From assembly GCF_015595035.1 (NCBI RefSeq), contig NZ_JADNRN010000003.1:372001-436000 (forward strand): 64,000 bases of DNA. Reading direction: 5' to 3'. Position 1 is the first letter of the stretch; the number at the start of each line of letters is the position of its first letter. The notes below the pieces were generated by a model. It was not told where the DNA came from. It was given only the letters and a program-made list of their open reading frames with translations, and searched no databases. The position numbers and the translations under genes were made by a program. The stretch comes from Marinibium conchae (lineage in GTDB: Bacteria > Pseudomonadota > Gammaproteobacteria > Enterobacterales > Alteromonadaceae). Positions 47,757 through 57,080 of the stretch are shown one piece after another.

Positions 47757-50700
47757 ATGCCTATGATAATAAGAATACTAGCCGTTCTTAGTGCATGTTT
47801 TATGTTGTTACTCGCCGGAAGTAAAACTCTATCTGCTGATGTTGGTGACAACAACGAGCAGTCGATAACACATTTTAGAGCCTTTTATCCGCCCTTACTC
47901 GGTAGCAATGTAGAAACACTATTTGTGAATGATATTAAGCAAGATAGTGACGGTTTTTTGTGGCTACGAAGCGATGCTCATACCTTTTTCAAATATGACG
48001 GATACGCCCTCGAAAGATTCATTATTCAGCCAGATGCGACCTATGGCGAGCATGTTACTAATACGCTTTTTTATGATAGCGAAGGACAAACATGGCTTGG
48101 CAATTCTCGCCTGTCGATAGTCTCCAAACAATTAAGCCCGCTTGAAAGCTTCGATATTACCAATGGAAAAGCGATCTATAGCATAGTCGATGACAACCAA
48201 GGTAATTTGTGGCTTTTCGGTCGAGATTTTGGCTTTGTTAAATTCAACAAAGGCACAAAACAAGTCGAAGGTAATTTTGCCAGTGACGAGTTTGAAAATG
48301 TACCAGGGCTAATCGTACATGCGGTACTTGATCCGAAAGACGCTACCATTTGGATGCACGCAAATGACGGTATTTACAAGTTTGACATTGAACAAGGTCA
48401 GTTTAGCAAGGTGCTTACGCCAATCGATGAAGAGTATATCAATTTCTTCCCTCGTAATTTATCCATCGATCATGAAGAACGAGAATTATGGGTATCCACT
48501 ACTCGCGGCCTAATTAAAATAGATATCGATTCCTCATTTTCAACACTGTATACGGTAGAAAACACCGGAGCTAGACTTCCCAGTAACTATGCGACGAGCA
48601 CACGTATAGATGCCAAAGGAAATGTTTGGATAGGATTTGAAAAAAACGGCTTATGCAAATATTTACGCGACCTTGACGGCTTTTCATGTTTGCCGGCAGA
48701 TGACGATAAAGATAATGCTATACCTGCTTCAACTGTAGAAAACATCTTTGAAGACAAATCAGGATCTCTCTGGCTGGCCATGAACAACAGCGGCTTTGTG
48801 AGGATATCGCCAAACATAGAAAAGTTTACGAGCCTAAATCACCAAATATTAACGAAGGGCGACGCATTATTTAAGCGCGCCGTTGCCGCGATTTCGGTAA
48901 GCCCTAATGCCAATGACAATGACAATGACAATGACAATAATAACGACAAGGAGCTCTGGATAGCGACCGACGGAAATGGCATTCAAATTGTGAATGCACG
49001 TACCAGAGAGCTCAGCCAGATACGGCATCAGCCCAATAATCCAAATTCTCTCCCTTCCGATGCCGTCGTAACAATTACCCAAGGTCCTAATGGCTTTATC
49101 TGGGCGGGCACATGGGAGGGCGGCTTGAGTAAAATCGACCCAAACACACGACAGATCGAAAATATTGGAGTGAACAATACAGATGATGAAACGAAGAAGC
49201 TGCTGAGCAACAGTGTTGTGGAAATAGTGTTTGATGAGTCTGATAATTTATGGATTAGCGCTTGGTTTATTGGCATTCAAAAATACGACCCGGTAAACGC
49301 CACCTTCGAAAACTTCATTGCGCAAGCCAATGATTCAAGATTGAAAAATCGCACCCTCAACGATCTTAAATACCTCAATGGCAACATTTGGCTGATAGGC
49401 ACGCAGGGGCTTGAACGCTTTTCCACAGAAAGTGGTCAGGGGGAAATTGTTTTTAGACCCGAAAATTGCCCCTGTGAAAGCCTGTTTATTTCTGCCGATC
49501 AAACTATCTATATTGGCGCAACGAATGGTTTCTATCGTTACGACCTCAATACTAAGTCGGCACAATTTGAAGCGCTTGGCGATGATAACAACCTTTCTGT
49601 CTACTACTTTTTAGAGGACGAAAATGGACTCATTTGGATCGCGAGCAATATTGGTATTTTCAGGTTTAATCCTGACGGCAAAGAAACTCTGTTCTATAAC
49701 GAGTTAGATGGCCTCGCTAATAATATTTTCACCCGTTTTGGTGAAGGCCTAATGGTGCAAAATAAACTTTATTTTCCTGGACGTAACGACATTAGTATTA
49801 TTTCGCCGGATGATTTGCCAGAGTATGATTCAAGCATAAAGACCTTTATCACCGAAATTAAAACCATCAATGATGCGGATCCTAGCGCCTTACTAACAGC
49901 CCTGAAGCAAGCCGCTCCCTCATCGAAAAGCGTTGCAGAAATTCCCTATGCTCTCAATAGCTTGGCCTTCTCCTTTTCGACTCACAATTTGATTTTTCCA
50001 AACGAAAACAAATTTAAATATCGTCTATTGGGCTTAAGTGATCAGTTTGAGTATGGACGCGCCCTCGACAGAAATGCTCGCTTTACGAACCTACCAGAGG
50101 GTGAATATCGCTTCGAAGTTTACTCTGCAAACAGCAAAGGGATTTGGGACGCTACGGGAGCGTCGTTCAGCTTTACCATCTTACCTCCATGGCACCGTAC
50201 ATGGTGGGCTTATCTGTGCTTTACAGCGTTTGTCATACTATTAATATTCACTTATGCTAAAGCAAGAGTTCGTTTTTTGCAGCAAAAGCAAGCTGAACTT
50301 ACGCGAATAGTGAAGGAAAAGACAGCACAAATCACGCAATACGCCGCTGAGCTACAATCTGCTTCCGAAAAGCTAGAGGAATCTAACAAACACCTCGAAG
50401 AGCGTGTCGAGCAAAGAACCAAAGACTTATTAATTGAAATAAATGAACGTAAGGTAGTTGAATCTAAACTTTACGATTTGGCTTTCCACGACAGCTTAAC
50501 CGGTCTACCCAATCGAGAATGGTTATCTAAGAGACTCGATTCCCTTATAAAACGAGAACCCCGCAATTCATTTGGTCTCATGTTTTTAGACGGCGACAGG
50601 TTTAAAGTCATCAATGATACCTTTGGTCACACCGTTGGTGACGAAATACTTATCGTATCAAGCTTGCGACTTGGCAAACTACTCGATAAGCACTCTCATG

Positions 50701-51875
50701 CAATCCGATTAGGAGGTGATGAGTTTACCGTCTTGGTCGAAAATTGTAACTCAATAGAGAGCTTGTCAAACCTAGCTGCTCAGATAGTAGACGCCTTTAA
50801 AGAACCTTTTATCATTGAGAAAACCACTATCTCCTTGAATATGAGTATCGGTGTCGTCTTATGCGACGATTATTATAAGAATAAGACGATGGCCTTAAGG
50901 GACGCCGACATAGCCATGTATGAGGCGAAAAAAGCAGGCAAATGTACATTTAAACTATTCGACAGTGCAATGCGCCAAGAATCCAGTGATTTACTAGAAA
51001 TTGAATCAGAATTGAGAACAGCCCTTCAGAACGATGAATTCCACCTGGTGTTTCAGCCCATACTCGACTTAAAAACAAATAAAGTAGATTACTTTGAAGC
51101 TTTGCTTCGCTGGAATCATCCAGAAAAAGGCTTTATCCCACCCGACCGTTTCATTCCCGTTGCTGAAGAAACGGGCTTAATCATACCCATAGGCGCTTGG
51201 GTTTTAGAGGAATCGATAAAAACACTGGCGAACTGGCACGACGCTTTGAATAGCAGTGATATTGGCATATCTGTTAACCTCTCTTCCGTTCAATTTCAAG
51301 ACCTTAAGTTATTGGAGCACATAGACTCTACACTAGAGCGCTATAACTTAAGCCCAAGGAAACTGAAACTGGAATTAACGGAATCGTCATTAATTGAAAA
51401 TAACGATCGTATTAGCGGCTTGTTAGACGACATAGTATCGCGTGGCATTGAACTATCGCTTGATGATTTTGGAACTGGTTACTCTTCGTTATCGTATTTA
51501 CCGCAGTTGCCTGCCAAACACCTCAAAATTGACCGCAAATTTATCGACGCTTTAGATAACAGTGGCGAAGGCCGGCTCGATGACGAGGCATTTGAAATCG
51601 TGAAAGCAGCAATTACCTTGGGGCAAAGCATTAAGATGCATGTAACGGCTGAAGGTATTGAAACAAGCGCTCAATTGGACATACTCAAGCAACTAGGCTG
51701 TGATTTTATTCAAGGCTATTTAATTTCTAAGCCGTTAGTGGAAGAACATGCTTTAGCATTTATCAGCAAACCCGTTGTTCACAATAAAGAAGTGAAAATA
51801 AGCTCGCGTTTAGAGCGCTTTCGAGCCTTACAAAAGAAAATCTTAACTCGCAAACGAAGAAAACGAAAAAGCTAG
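47757..51875 (+). CDS. Two-component regulator propeller protein with GGDEF and EAL domains
   Basis: A large membrane protein of 1372 residues. A signal peptide (about 1-27) is followed by about twelve or more Reg_prop beta-propeller repeats (35-690; GNLWLFG, KGNVWIGF, DKELWIAT, NGFIWAGT) and a Y_Y_Y domain (about 715-805). One membrane segment (815-838), a coiled coil (840-905), a GGDEF domain with intact GGDEF at 986-990 but no RxxD site, and an EAL domain (1085-1340) with EALLRW at 1114-1119 and DDFGTGYSSL complete it. Both catalytic motifs look active. Propeller sensors usually front histidine kinases, so this is a c-di-GMP variant. An Asn-Asp repeat lies within one blade connection. Confidence 0.92.
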   Translation: MPMIIRILAVLSACFMLLLAGSKTLSADVGDNNEQSITHFRAFYPPLLGSNVETLFVNDIKQDSDGFLWLRSDAHTFFKYDGYALERFIIQPDATYGEHVTNTLFYDSEGQTWLGNSRLSIVSKQLSPLESFDITNGKAIYSIVDDNQGNLWLFGRDFGFVKFNKGTKQVEGNFASDEFENVPGLIVHAVLDPKDATIWMHANDGIYKFDIEQGQFSKVLTPIDEEYINFFPRNLSIDHEERELWVSTTRGLIKIDIDSSFSTLYTVENTGARLPSNYATSTRIDAKGNVWIGFEKNGLCKYLRDLDGFSCLPADDDKDNAIPASTVENIFEDKSGSLWLAMNNSGFVRISPNIEKFTSLNHQILTKGDALFKRAVAAISVSPNANDNDNDNDNNNDKELWIATDGNGIQIVNARTRELSQIRHQPNNPNSLPSDAVVTITQGPNGFIWAGTWEGGLSKIDPNTRQIENIGVNNTDDETKKLLSNSVVEIVFDESDNLWISAWFIGIQKYDPVNATFENFIAQANDSRLKNRTLNDLKYLNGNIWLIGTQGLERFSTESGQGEIVFRPENCPCESLFISADQTIYIGATNGFYRYDLNTKSAQFEALGDDNNLSVYYFLEDENGLIWIASNIGIFRFNPDGKETLFYNELDGLANNIFTRFGEGLMVQNKLYFPGRNDISIISPDDLPEYDSSIKTFITEIKTINDADPSALLTALKQAAPSSKSVAEIPYALNSLAFSFSTHNLIFPNENKFKYRLLGLSDQFEYGRALDRNARFTNLPEGEYRFEVYSANSKGIWDATGASFSFTILPPWHRTWWAYLCFTAFVILLIFTYAKARVRFLQQKQAELTRIVKEKTAQITQYAAELQSASEKLEESNKHLEERVEQRTKDLLIEINERKVVESKLYDLAFHDSLTGLPNREWLSKRLDSLIKREPRNSFGLMFLDGDRFKVINDTFGHTVGDEILIVSSLRLGKLLDKHSHAIRLGGDEFTVLVENCNSIESLSNLAAQIVDAFKEPFIIEKTTISLNMSIGVVLCDDYYKNKTMALRDADIAMYEAKKAGKCTFKLFDSAMRQESSDLLEIESELRTALQNDEFHLVFQPILDLKTNKVDYFEALLRWNHPEKGFIPPDRFIPVAEETGLIIPIGAWVLEESIKTLANWHDALNSSDIGISVNLSSVQFQDLKLLEHIDSTLERYNLSPRKLKLELTESSLIENNDRISGLLDDIVSRGIELSLDDFGTGYSSLSYLPQLPAKHLKIDRKFIDALDNSGEGRLDDEAFEIVKAAITLGQSIKMHVTAEGIETSAQLDILKQLGCDFIQGYLISKPLVEEHALAFISKPVVHNKEVKISSRLERFRALQKKILTRKRRKRKS
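48912..48935 (+). repeat. Hexanucleotide repeat in the propeller gene
   Basis: Four tandem copies of AATGAC, followed by related AATAAT and AACGAC units. It encodes an Asn-Asp run at about residues 386-397. Because the unit is six bases, slippage would change length without shifting frame. Confidence 0.85.
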
Positions 51876-52036
51876 GCCTTAACAAGGGAAAATGGATATA
51901 ACCAGACTCCGTTACCTATGGTTGTGATGAATATTGCAACCTAGAGTCCTTATGTATTTGTAAGCCATCAAAATAAACCATAGTTTGTATCCGCGCAGCG
52001 CGGTTAAATACTAATAATATAAGAAGAATAAAGCTT

Positions 52037-53176
52037 ATGGAATCTCGATTAGATGAACTCGATTTACTCCGCGGAATAAGTGTTATTGGGATGATTTTAG
52101 TTATTACCCCAGGTGCCTGGGGTGTAAGTTATCCTTGGCTTAATCATGCCGACTGGGAGGGAGTCGTTGCAGTCGATATGATTGCACCGGCGTTTATGTT
52201 TTGTATTGGTTTCGCTATTCCTTTGTCTCTAAAAAATCGTATTGCTCAGTCTTTTTCAACATCAAAGATCGCGCTTCAAATAATCCGGCGAGGAGGCTTA
52301 CTCGTTTTACTTGGGGTTTTTATCAATTGGACTGGCAGCGCCGATTTAGCTTCTTTGAGATTACCTGGGGTTCTACAACGAATAGGCGTGACTTTTATTG
52401 CTGTTAGCTTATTGGTACTTTTCGTTGGTCGCAAGAGCGATTGCTTCGCACCCAGTATTAAACAATTGTTCGTCATTACGTTCGTATTACTCACGGCCGC
52501 TTGGTTGTTATTTTATTTAGTTCCGGTGCCTGGTGGTCAGGCCAACGAATTTGGCCCTGTGAATAGTTGGGCTTCCGTAATTGATCGCAGCGTTTTTAGT
52601 GTTGCCCATATGTGGGAGTGGGGGCAAACAAATGGCGTGGTAACCTATGATCCCGACGGCATTATGTGTTCTGTTACAACCTGTGCAAATGTGCTGTTCG
52701 GCACCATCCTCGGCGTGATGTATCAACAAAAAAATATACACTATACAAAACGTAAACTTATTGTATTTGGCGTTGCTTTAATTGCTTTAGGTCTAGCGTT
52801 CAGTTTTGTTTGCCCTATTATCAAAAAGATTTGGACGAGTAGTTTTGTACTTGTAAGTTCGGGAGTATCCGTTATTGCTTTTGTTATCCTTTGGTCGATT
52901 AAAACACACCCATTTGTTAACAGGCTTTTACACCCAGCATACGCCTATGGCGCAAATGCGTTATTTGGTTTTACTGTTTCGTGGCTGGGGCTTTTTTGGT
53001 TTTTAGATCTGTCTCTGTTCGGTGAGTTATCACTTCGTACGGCTGGATTCAATGCATTGAATGCTGTGTTCGAATCCAAAGCGATGGCATCACTTATGTT
53101 CGCGCTTGTATTTATTGCACTATTGTATGCGGTGCTTGCCTTTATGAATTACAAACGTTGGTATGTGAGATTATGA
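52037..53176 (+). CDS. HGSNAT/NagX-like membrane acyltransferase family protein
   Basis: A polytopic membrane protein of 379 residues. The N-terminus (SRLDELDLLRGISVIGMIL) and the DMIAPAFMFCIGFAIPLSL segment match the DUF5009/HGSNAT-related family (heparan-alpha-glucosaminide N-acetyltransferase relatives, NagX in some bacteria), with about ten hydrophobic segments to the C-terminus. A catalytic His is not obvious in the first loop. It probably modifies a sugar in or across the inner membrane, but no sugar-catabolic gene is adjacent. It lies between two c-di-GMP genes with its own ATG and an AAGAAG upstream. Confidence 0.8.
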   Translation: MESRLDELDLLRGISVIGMILVITPGAWGVSYPWLNHADWEGVVAVDMIAPAFMFCIGFAIPLSLKNRIAQSFSTSKIALQIIRRGGLLVLLGVFINWTGSADLASLRLPGVLQRIGVTFIAVSLLVLFVGRKSDCFAPSIKQLFVITFVLLTAAWLLFYLVPVPGGQANEFGPVNSWASVIDRSVFSVAHMWEWGQTNGVVTYDPDGIMCSVTTCANVLFGTILGVMYQQKNIHYTKRKLIVFGVALIALGLAFSFVCPIIKKIWTSSFVLVSSGVSVIAFVILWSIKTHPFVNRLLHPAYAYGANALFGFTVSWLGLFWFLDLSLFGELSLRTAGFNALNAVFESKAMASLMFALVFIALLYAVLAFMNYKRWYVRL

Positions 53177-53324
53177 GCTTAGTTTGCGGTGAGAATGCAG
53201 GTAAGAGTGTTCACTGCCACACAGGTAGCTTAGAAAGTTTAATCCTTACCAACGCAGCTGCTTGCTATGTTTATCTATTGTTCATTCTTCTTAGCTTCAT
53301 TAGATCAATTGAAGGAAAAATGAC

Positions 53325-55226
53325 ATGAATAACGATATGGATGACGCCACATCAGATCAGTCTTCTTTGCCCACAATTGCCGGTGGTTTGCTAGTGGGCC
53401 TATTAACCCTAGTTACTTTTGTGGTGATATTACTTTTAGCGGAAGCACAAATAGATGAAAACGCACCTGCTCCCCAAAAAGGTAGGCTTGATTTAAGTAA
53501 AACCAATTTAGCGCAATCATATCCGATTGCGCTTGGCGGCGAATGGGTAATATATTGGAAGGCGCTTCTGTCTTATAACGAGATAACCCAGAGTAGCACC
53601 CCACCTAACTTTGTAAATGTGCCGCATACTTGGGTGGACGATGATTCAATCAATCCTCGCTTTACCACCCATGGCTTCGCTACTTATCGCTTATCAGTTA
53701 CGCTAAATAAGGCAAACACTGGGCTACCTTTAGGCATTTTGATGCCATCAATTGGCACTGCCTATCAACTTTATATTGACGATGTATTGCTCGCTGAAGG
53801 AGGAGTGGTTGCTAAAACGAAAGCGTCGTCGATACCACATTTTCATCCCGGTGTTTTCATTTTCACCGCGCCCAGCGATCGCTTCGACATTATTATTCAG
53901 GTATCAAATCAGGAGTTTTATTGGGGAGGCATGTGGCATCAGTTGAAGATAGGAAGCGCTGAGATGTTGCATGCAGAACAAAATAAAAAGAACTTAAAAA
54001 GCACAATTATCATTTCAATATTTTTTACCATCACAGTTTTTAATCTGATCCAATTTTCTCTTCACTCAAAAAACACCCAGCCGCTTCTAATCGCAGTCAT
54101 ATGTGTTTTACTCGGCTTCAGAGAGATGGAGTCGAGCCACCTCCTACAATTTATTGAGATTGCTCAACTCAGTTTTGCCACAAGTGTGCGAATTAACTTT
54201 TTAACCTTCTACGTTAGCGTGCTTACCGTTATTCTCTATTTGTACTCTACCTTTACTCGTGATTACAAACCAAAACTTATCTACTGCATTGCTGCAATAC
54301 CTATTGTTTTTTCATTGGGCGTTATTGTAACTTCTGTAGAATACTTCAGCCCATATATGCGAGTATTTCAGGTATATATGCTGGTGGTGTCTCCTTATTT
54401 GTTGTGGGGAATTTTGCGCGCAGTGTATTACAAGCGCAAAAATGCGAGGTTGTTACTAACAGGTACTTTATTTCTCTTCTTTTTAATGGTGAATGACATA
54501 CTCGACAGCATGGGAGTGATTGATTCTGTGTTGTTGGTCAGTTTCGGTTTGGTCGCTTTTATGATTTGCCTAAACTACATTACCTATAGCCGATTTATTC
54601 AGGATGGTGCGCAAAATATTAGACTTAACTTAGCATTGGACGCCCGCAATAAAGCACTAGAAAACCTGAGTAAGTCTTTAGAAAACAAAGTAACCGCCAG
54701 AACGCAAGAGTTGGCAGATGCAAATACTTTGCTATCGGAGCTCGCGTTCAAAGACCCATTAACTGGGGCGCTCAATCGAAGGGGAGTGGTGGCTAAAATT
54801 GACGACGCTAAGAAAAGTTATTTAGCATATAACACGTCGTTTTGTGTTGCTTTAGTTGATTTTGACAATTTTAAAAAGCTAAATGACTTGTTGGGTCATG
54901 AAACCGGAGATAAAGCGCTTAAAGAAGGCACAAAGATAATACAGGAATGTATTAGAAAGTCCGATGTACTTGCGCGTTGGGGTGGCGAAGAATTCTTGAT
55001 ATTGCTGCAAAATACTGACGTCAGCGATGCAGAACTCGTTGTACAAAACATCAGAGAAATGATTGAAGAAGTGCTCTCCAATGAAATCGAGCGCCATGTG
55101 TCAGTGACGATTGGGCTGGCACAATATCGTGACAACGAAACCATAGAACAATGTATCAGTCGCGCAGATGAAGCGCTATATGTCGGTAAAAACTCAGGCA
55201 GAAACTGCGTTAAAGTAGCGCAATAA
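53325..55226 (+). CDS. 7TM-DISM diguanylate cyclase, second paralogue
   Basis: A 633-residue membrane protein with the same layout as the gene at 45675: signal-anchor (about 21-42), jelly-roll domain (65-215, VPHTW and MPSIGTAYQLYIDD), seven-helix core (228-425), coiled coil and GGDEF domain. The catalytic motif is GGEEF at 553-557 and an RKSD inhibitory site lies at 544-547, so unlike its paralogue it should be subject to product feedback. Upstream of the ATG lies GAAGGA. A decayed copy of its 3' half and downstream flank is at 58964-59526. Confidence 0.92.
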   Translation: MNNDMDDATSDQSSLPTIAGGLLVGLLTLVTFVVILLLAEAQIDENAPAPQKGRLDLSKTNLAQSYPIALGGEWVIYWKALLSYNEITQSSTPPNFVNVPHTWVDDDSINPRFTTHGFATYRLSVTLNKANTGLPLGILMPSIGTAYQLYIDDVLLAEGGVVAKTKASSIPHFHPGVFIFTAPSDRFDIIIQVSNQEFYWGGMWHQLKIGSAEMLHAEQNKKNLKSTIIISIFFTITVFNLIQFSLHSKNTQPLLIAVICVLLGFREMESSHLLQFIEIAQLSFATSVRINFLTFYVSVLTVILYLYSTFTRDYKPKLIYCIAAIPIVFSLGVIVTSVEYFSPYMRVFQVYMLVVSPYLLWGILRAVYYKRKNARLLLTGTLFLFFLMVNDILDSMGVIDSVLLVSFGLVAFMICLNYITYSRFIQDGAQNIRLNLALDARNKALENLSKSLENKVTARTQELADANTLLSELAFKDPLTGALNRRGVVAKIDDAKKSYLAYNTSFCVALVDFDNFKKLNDLLGHETGDKALKEGTKIIQECIRKSDVLARWGGEEFLILLQNTDVSDAELVVQNIREMIEEVLSNEIERHVSVTIGLAQYRDNETIEQCISRADEALYVGKNSGRNCVKVAQ

Positions 55227-55414
55227 AGAAGGCACAGCTACTTACAAAGTGCGACTATGTGCTGTTGTTGATTATTCAGTTAATTTGAATTCAAGATTAA
55301 GCCTAAACAACGATACAGCTTACTTGTTCTATACTTCAAATATGGCAAATTACCGAAAGAGTTGAATATTCACAGACAATTAATAACGTAAGAATGTAAA
55401 GAGGTTTTTTTGAT

Positions 55415-56320
55415 ATGTATCGTCCAATTATAGTCGCCATCTTTTTTATAAATTTGGCGGCCCATGCAAAGGCAACAGAACAAGACTTGAACGCCGATCA
55501 ATTGATTAGAAATCCGAGTCAGTGCATCTTAGACCTTGGTTTAAATGAGAGAGATTTCGACCTTACAATACAACAATACATAGATTGGAATGCAGAACTC
55601 GGGGTATTTTTGCTGCTAGAGCAAGACTCACCCGAAGCGTTTCGCGAGTTTTCAAATACCGATCATGTCGAACCATATAGAGATATGCCACTAGAGCGTT
55701 TAAAAATCTTAATTGGTCAGGAAGATCGTTTGGCAATGATTGCAGCTTTACAAAGAACTGATGTAGATATTGAAAATCAGGAGCGTATTGCGAATGAGCT
55801 TTTTTTACTCGGTGACACGATCGTTGCTTTGCGGCACAAAATGATAGTTGAAATTGCCTCAGCTGGTGTGAATTTTGAAATTGAACAAACAGTAAGCCCT
55901 GAAACAAAACAGCATGTAAAAAATGCGCTTGCTTATGTGTCGTACGGAATTCAAAGAAAGAGTTTAGGCACGTTGTATGAGTATATTACTTTTACTAACG
56001 AGCCCGACTATAACAAGGCGCTACATCATTCAAATATCCTTAATGACAAGGACTATGAAGATATAAGATTGCTCACTGAAGAAATGATATTAACTATTAA
56101 TTCTCATCGTGATAAAGAAAACTACCAAGCAATCGACAATATTGATTTACCTAAGGTTGCAACCACTGGCTCTAATCTTTTACTAGCCATATCGTATTTA
56201 GAATATCCGAGTTATTTGGAGAGCTTAAAATTGAAAGACCAAGATGGTGAATTAAGCCTAGCTAAAAACCAGTGCGTTGAAGAATATATTCTATTACTTT
56301 CTGATACAGGCTTTGAGTAA
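55415..56320 (+). CDS. Exported hypothetical protein, 301 residues
   Basis: Not recognised. The N-terminus is a signal peptide (hydrophobic core PIIVAIFFINLAAHA, cleavage near residue 20). The mature part is acidic and mostly helical, with two cysteines (near 37 and 289), which could form a disulfide in the periplasm. AGAGG lies upstream of the ATG. It follows the cyclase at 53325 after 188 bases and is more AT-rich than the housekeeping genes. No repeats or membrane segments in the mature part. Confidence 0.65.
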   Translation: MYRPIIVAIFFINLAAHAKATEQDLNADQLIRNPSQCILDLGLNERDFDLTIQQYIDWNAELGVFLLLEQDSPEAFREFSNTDHVEPYRDMPLERLKILIGQEDRLAMIAALQRTDVDIENQERIANELFLLGDTIVALRHKMIVEIASAGVNFEIEQTVSPETKQHVKNALAYVSYGIQRKSLGTLYEYITFTNEPDYNKALHHSNILNDKDYEDIRLLTEEMILTINSHRDKENYQAIDNIDLPKVATTGSNLLLAISYLEYPSYLESLKLKDQDGELSLAKNQCVEEYILLLSDTGFE

Positions 56321-56347
56321 GAGAGCGGTGTTGCTGATATTGAAGGA

Positions 56348-56399
56348 ATGCCAACACGCAGAGCTGAGACAAATATCAGGTCATAATGTATGTTGGCAT
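56348..56399 (+). repeat. Inverted repeat downstream of the exported hypothetical gene
   Basis: ATGCCAACA (56348-56356) pairs with TGTTGGCAT (56391-56399) across a 34-base loop. No T-tract follows. It could be a weak terminator or an operator; the support is limited to the 9-bp arms. Confidence 0.4.
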
Positions 56400-56569
56400 A
56401 TTTGAACTAACAAGTAAGAATATGTACCAGACAATGAGCTGCTGGGTATGGGACTGTAAAACTACTGTTAAGAAAAAGTTGCAGAATGGCGACATTTTTT
56501 TCTTGCCAAAAGTGATCTAAGCTGACATTCTCGAAAGTGCGAGGAAAGAACTCAATTTAAGGACTAAAT

Positions 56570-57016
56570 ATGAAAAAAATTATTACCGTAGCTGCAATTG
56601 CTTTGACAGCAAGCTTTTCTTCAATGGCGCAAGCTGAAATGAACCCATGGGCTGAGTGCGGCATCGGCGCAACAATTTTCCCGGATAACGGCACGGCTGC
56701 TACTATCTCGAATATCATTTGGGATTTAGGTACTACAGCTGTAACTTCTGCATCTGCTTCAGAAGATAGCTGTCAGGGTGCTAACGCAACTACTGCTCAA
56801 TTCATTACTGAGTCTTATGACAACCTTGAAGACGAACTAGTTCGTGGTGAAGGTCAGCATGTTACTGCTATGCTTAACCTTATGAGCTGTGACGCGTCTG
56901 CATCTACTGCAATTCGCACTGAAGTAGCTGATCAACTTTTAGATTCTACTGAATCAACCGTTGTTAAAGCTGAACGTTTATATAACATTGCAGCATCTGC
57001 TTGCTCTGCTAGCTAA
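56570..57016 (+). CDS. DUF3015 family periplasmic protein
   Basis: A 148-residue exported protein. The signal peptide is cleaved after AQA (residue 22). The mature protein begins EMNPWAECGIGATIF, the hallmark of DUF3015, and contains four cysteines (positions near 30, 68, 109 and 145), probably in disulfides. Function is unknown. AAGGA lies 6 bases before the ATG. It precedes a DUF4105 gene, a frequent neighbour, with a terminator-like hairpin between them. Confidence 0.9.
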   Translation: MKKIITVAAIALTASFSSMAQAEMNPWAECGIGATIFPDNGTAATISNIIWDLGTTAVTSASASEDSCQGANATTAQFITESYDNLEDELVRGEGQHVTAMLNLMSCDASASTAIRTEVADQLLDSTESTVVKAERLYNIAASACSAS

Positions 57017-57037
57017 TATCTTTTCCTCGCATTCATA

Positions 57038-57065
57038 AAAAAGGGCAGTGAAAACTGCCCTTTTT
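57038..57065 (+). terminator. Intrinsic terminator between the DUF3015 and DUF4105 genes
   Basis: A 12-bp stem (AAAAAGGGCAGT / ACTGCCCTTTTT) with a GAAA loop and a T-run at its 3' end. It lies 21 bases after the DUF3015 stop and 15 bases before the DUF4105 start, so it could cut expression of the second gene. Confidence 0.88.
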
Positions 57066-57080
57066 ACTGTGTTAAGACTA

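Noticed and set aside
48912-48935. CRISPR or other repeat array in the propeller gene
   Set aside because: It is an in-frame hexanucleotide microsatellite with no spacers.
57048-57080. GTG start of the DUF4105 gene inside the terminator
   Set aside because: The codon is in a terminator stem and would precede a complete signal peptide that starts at 57081.
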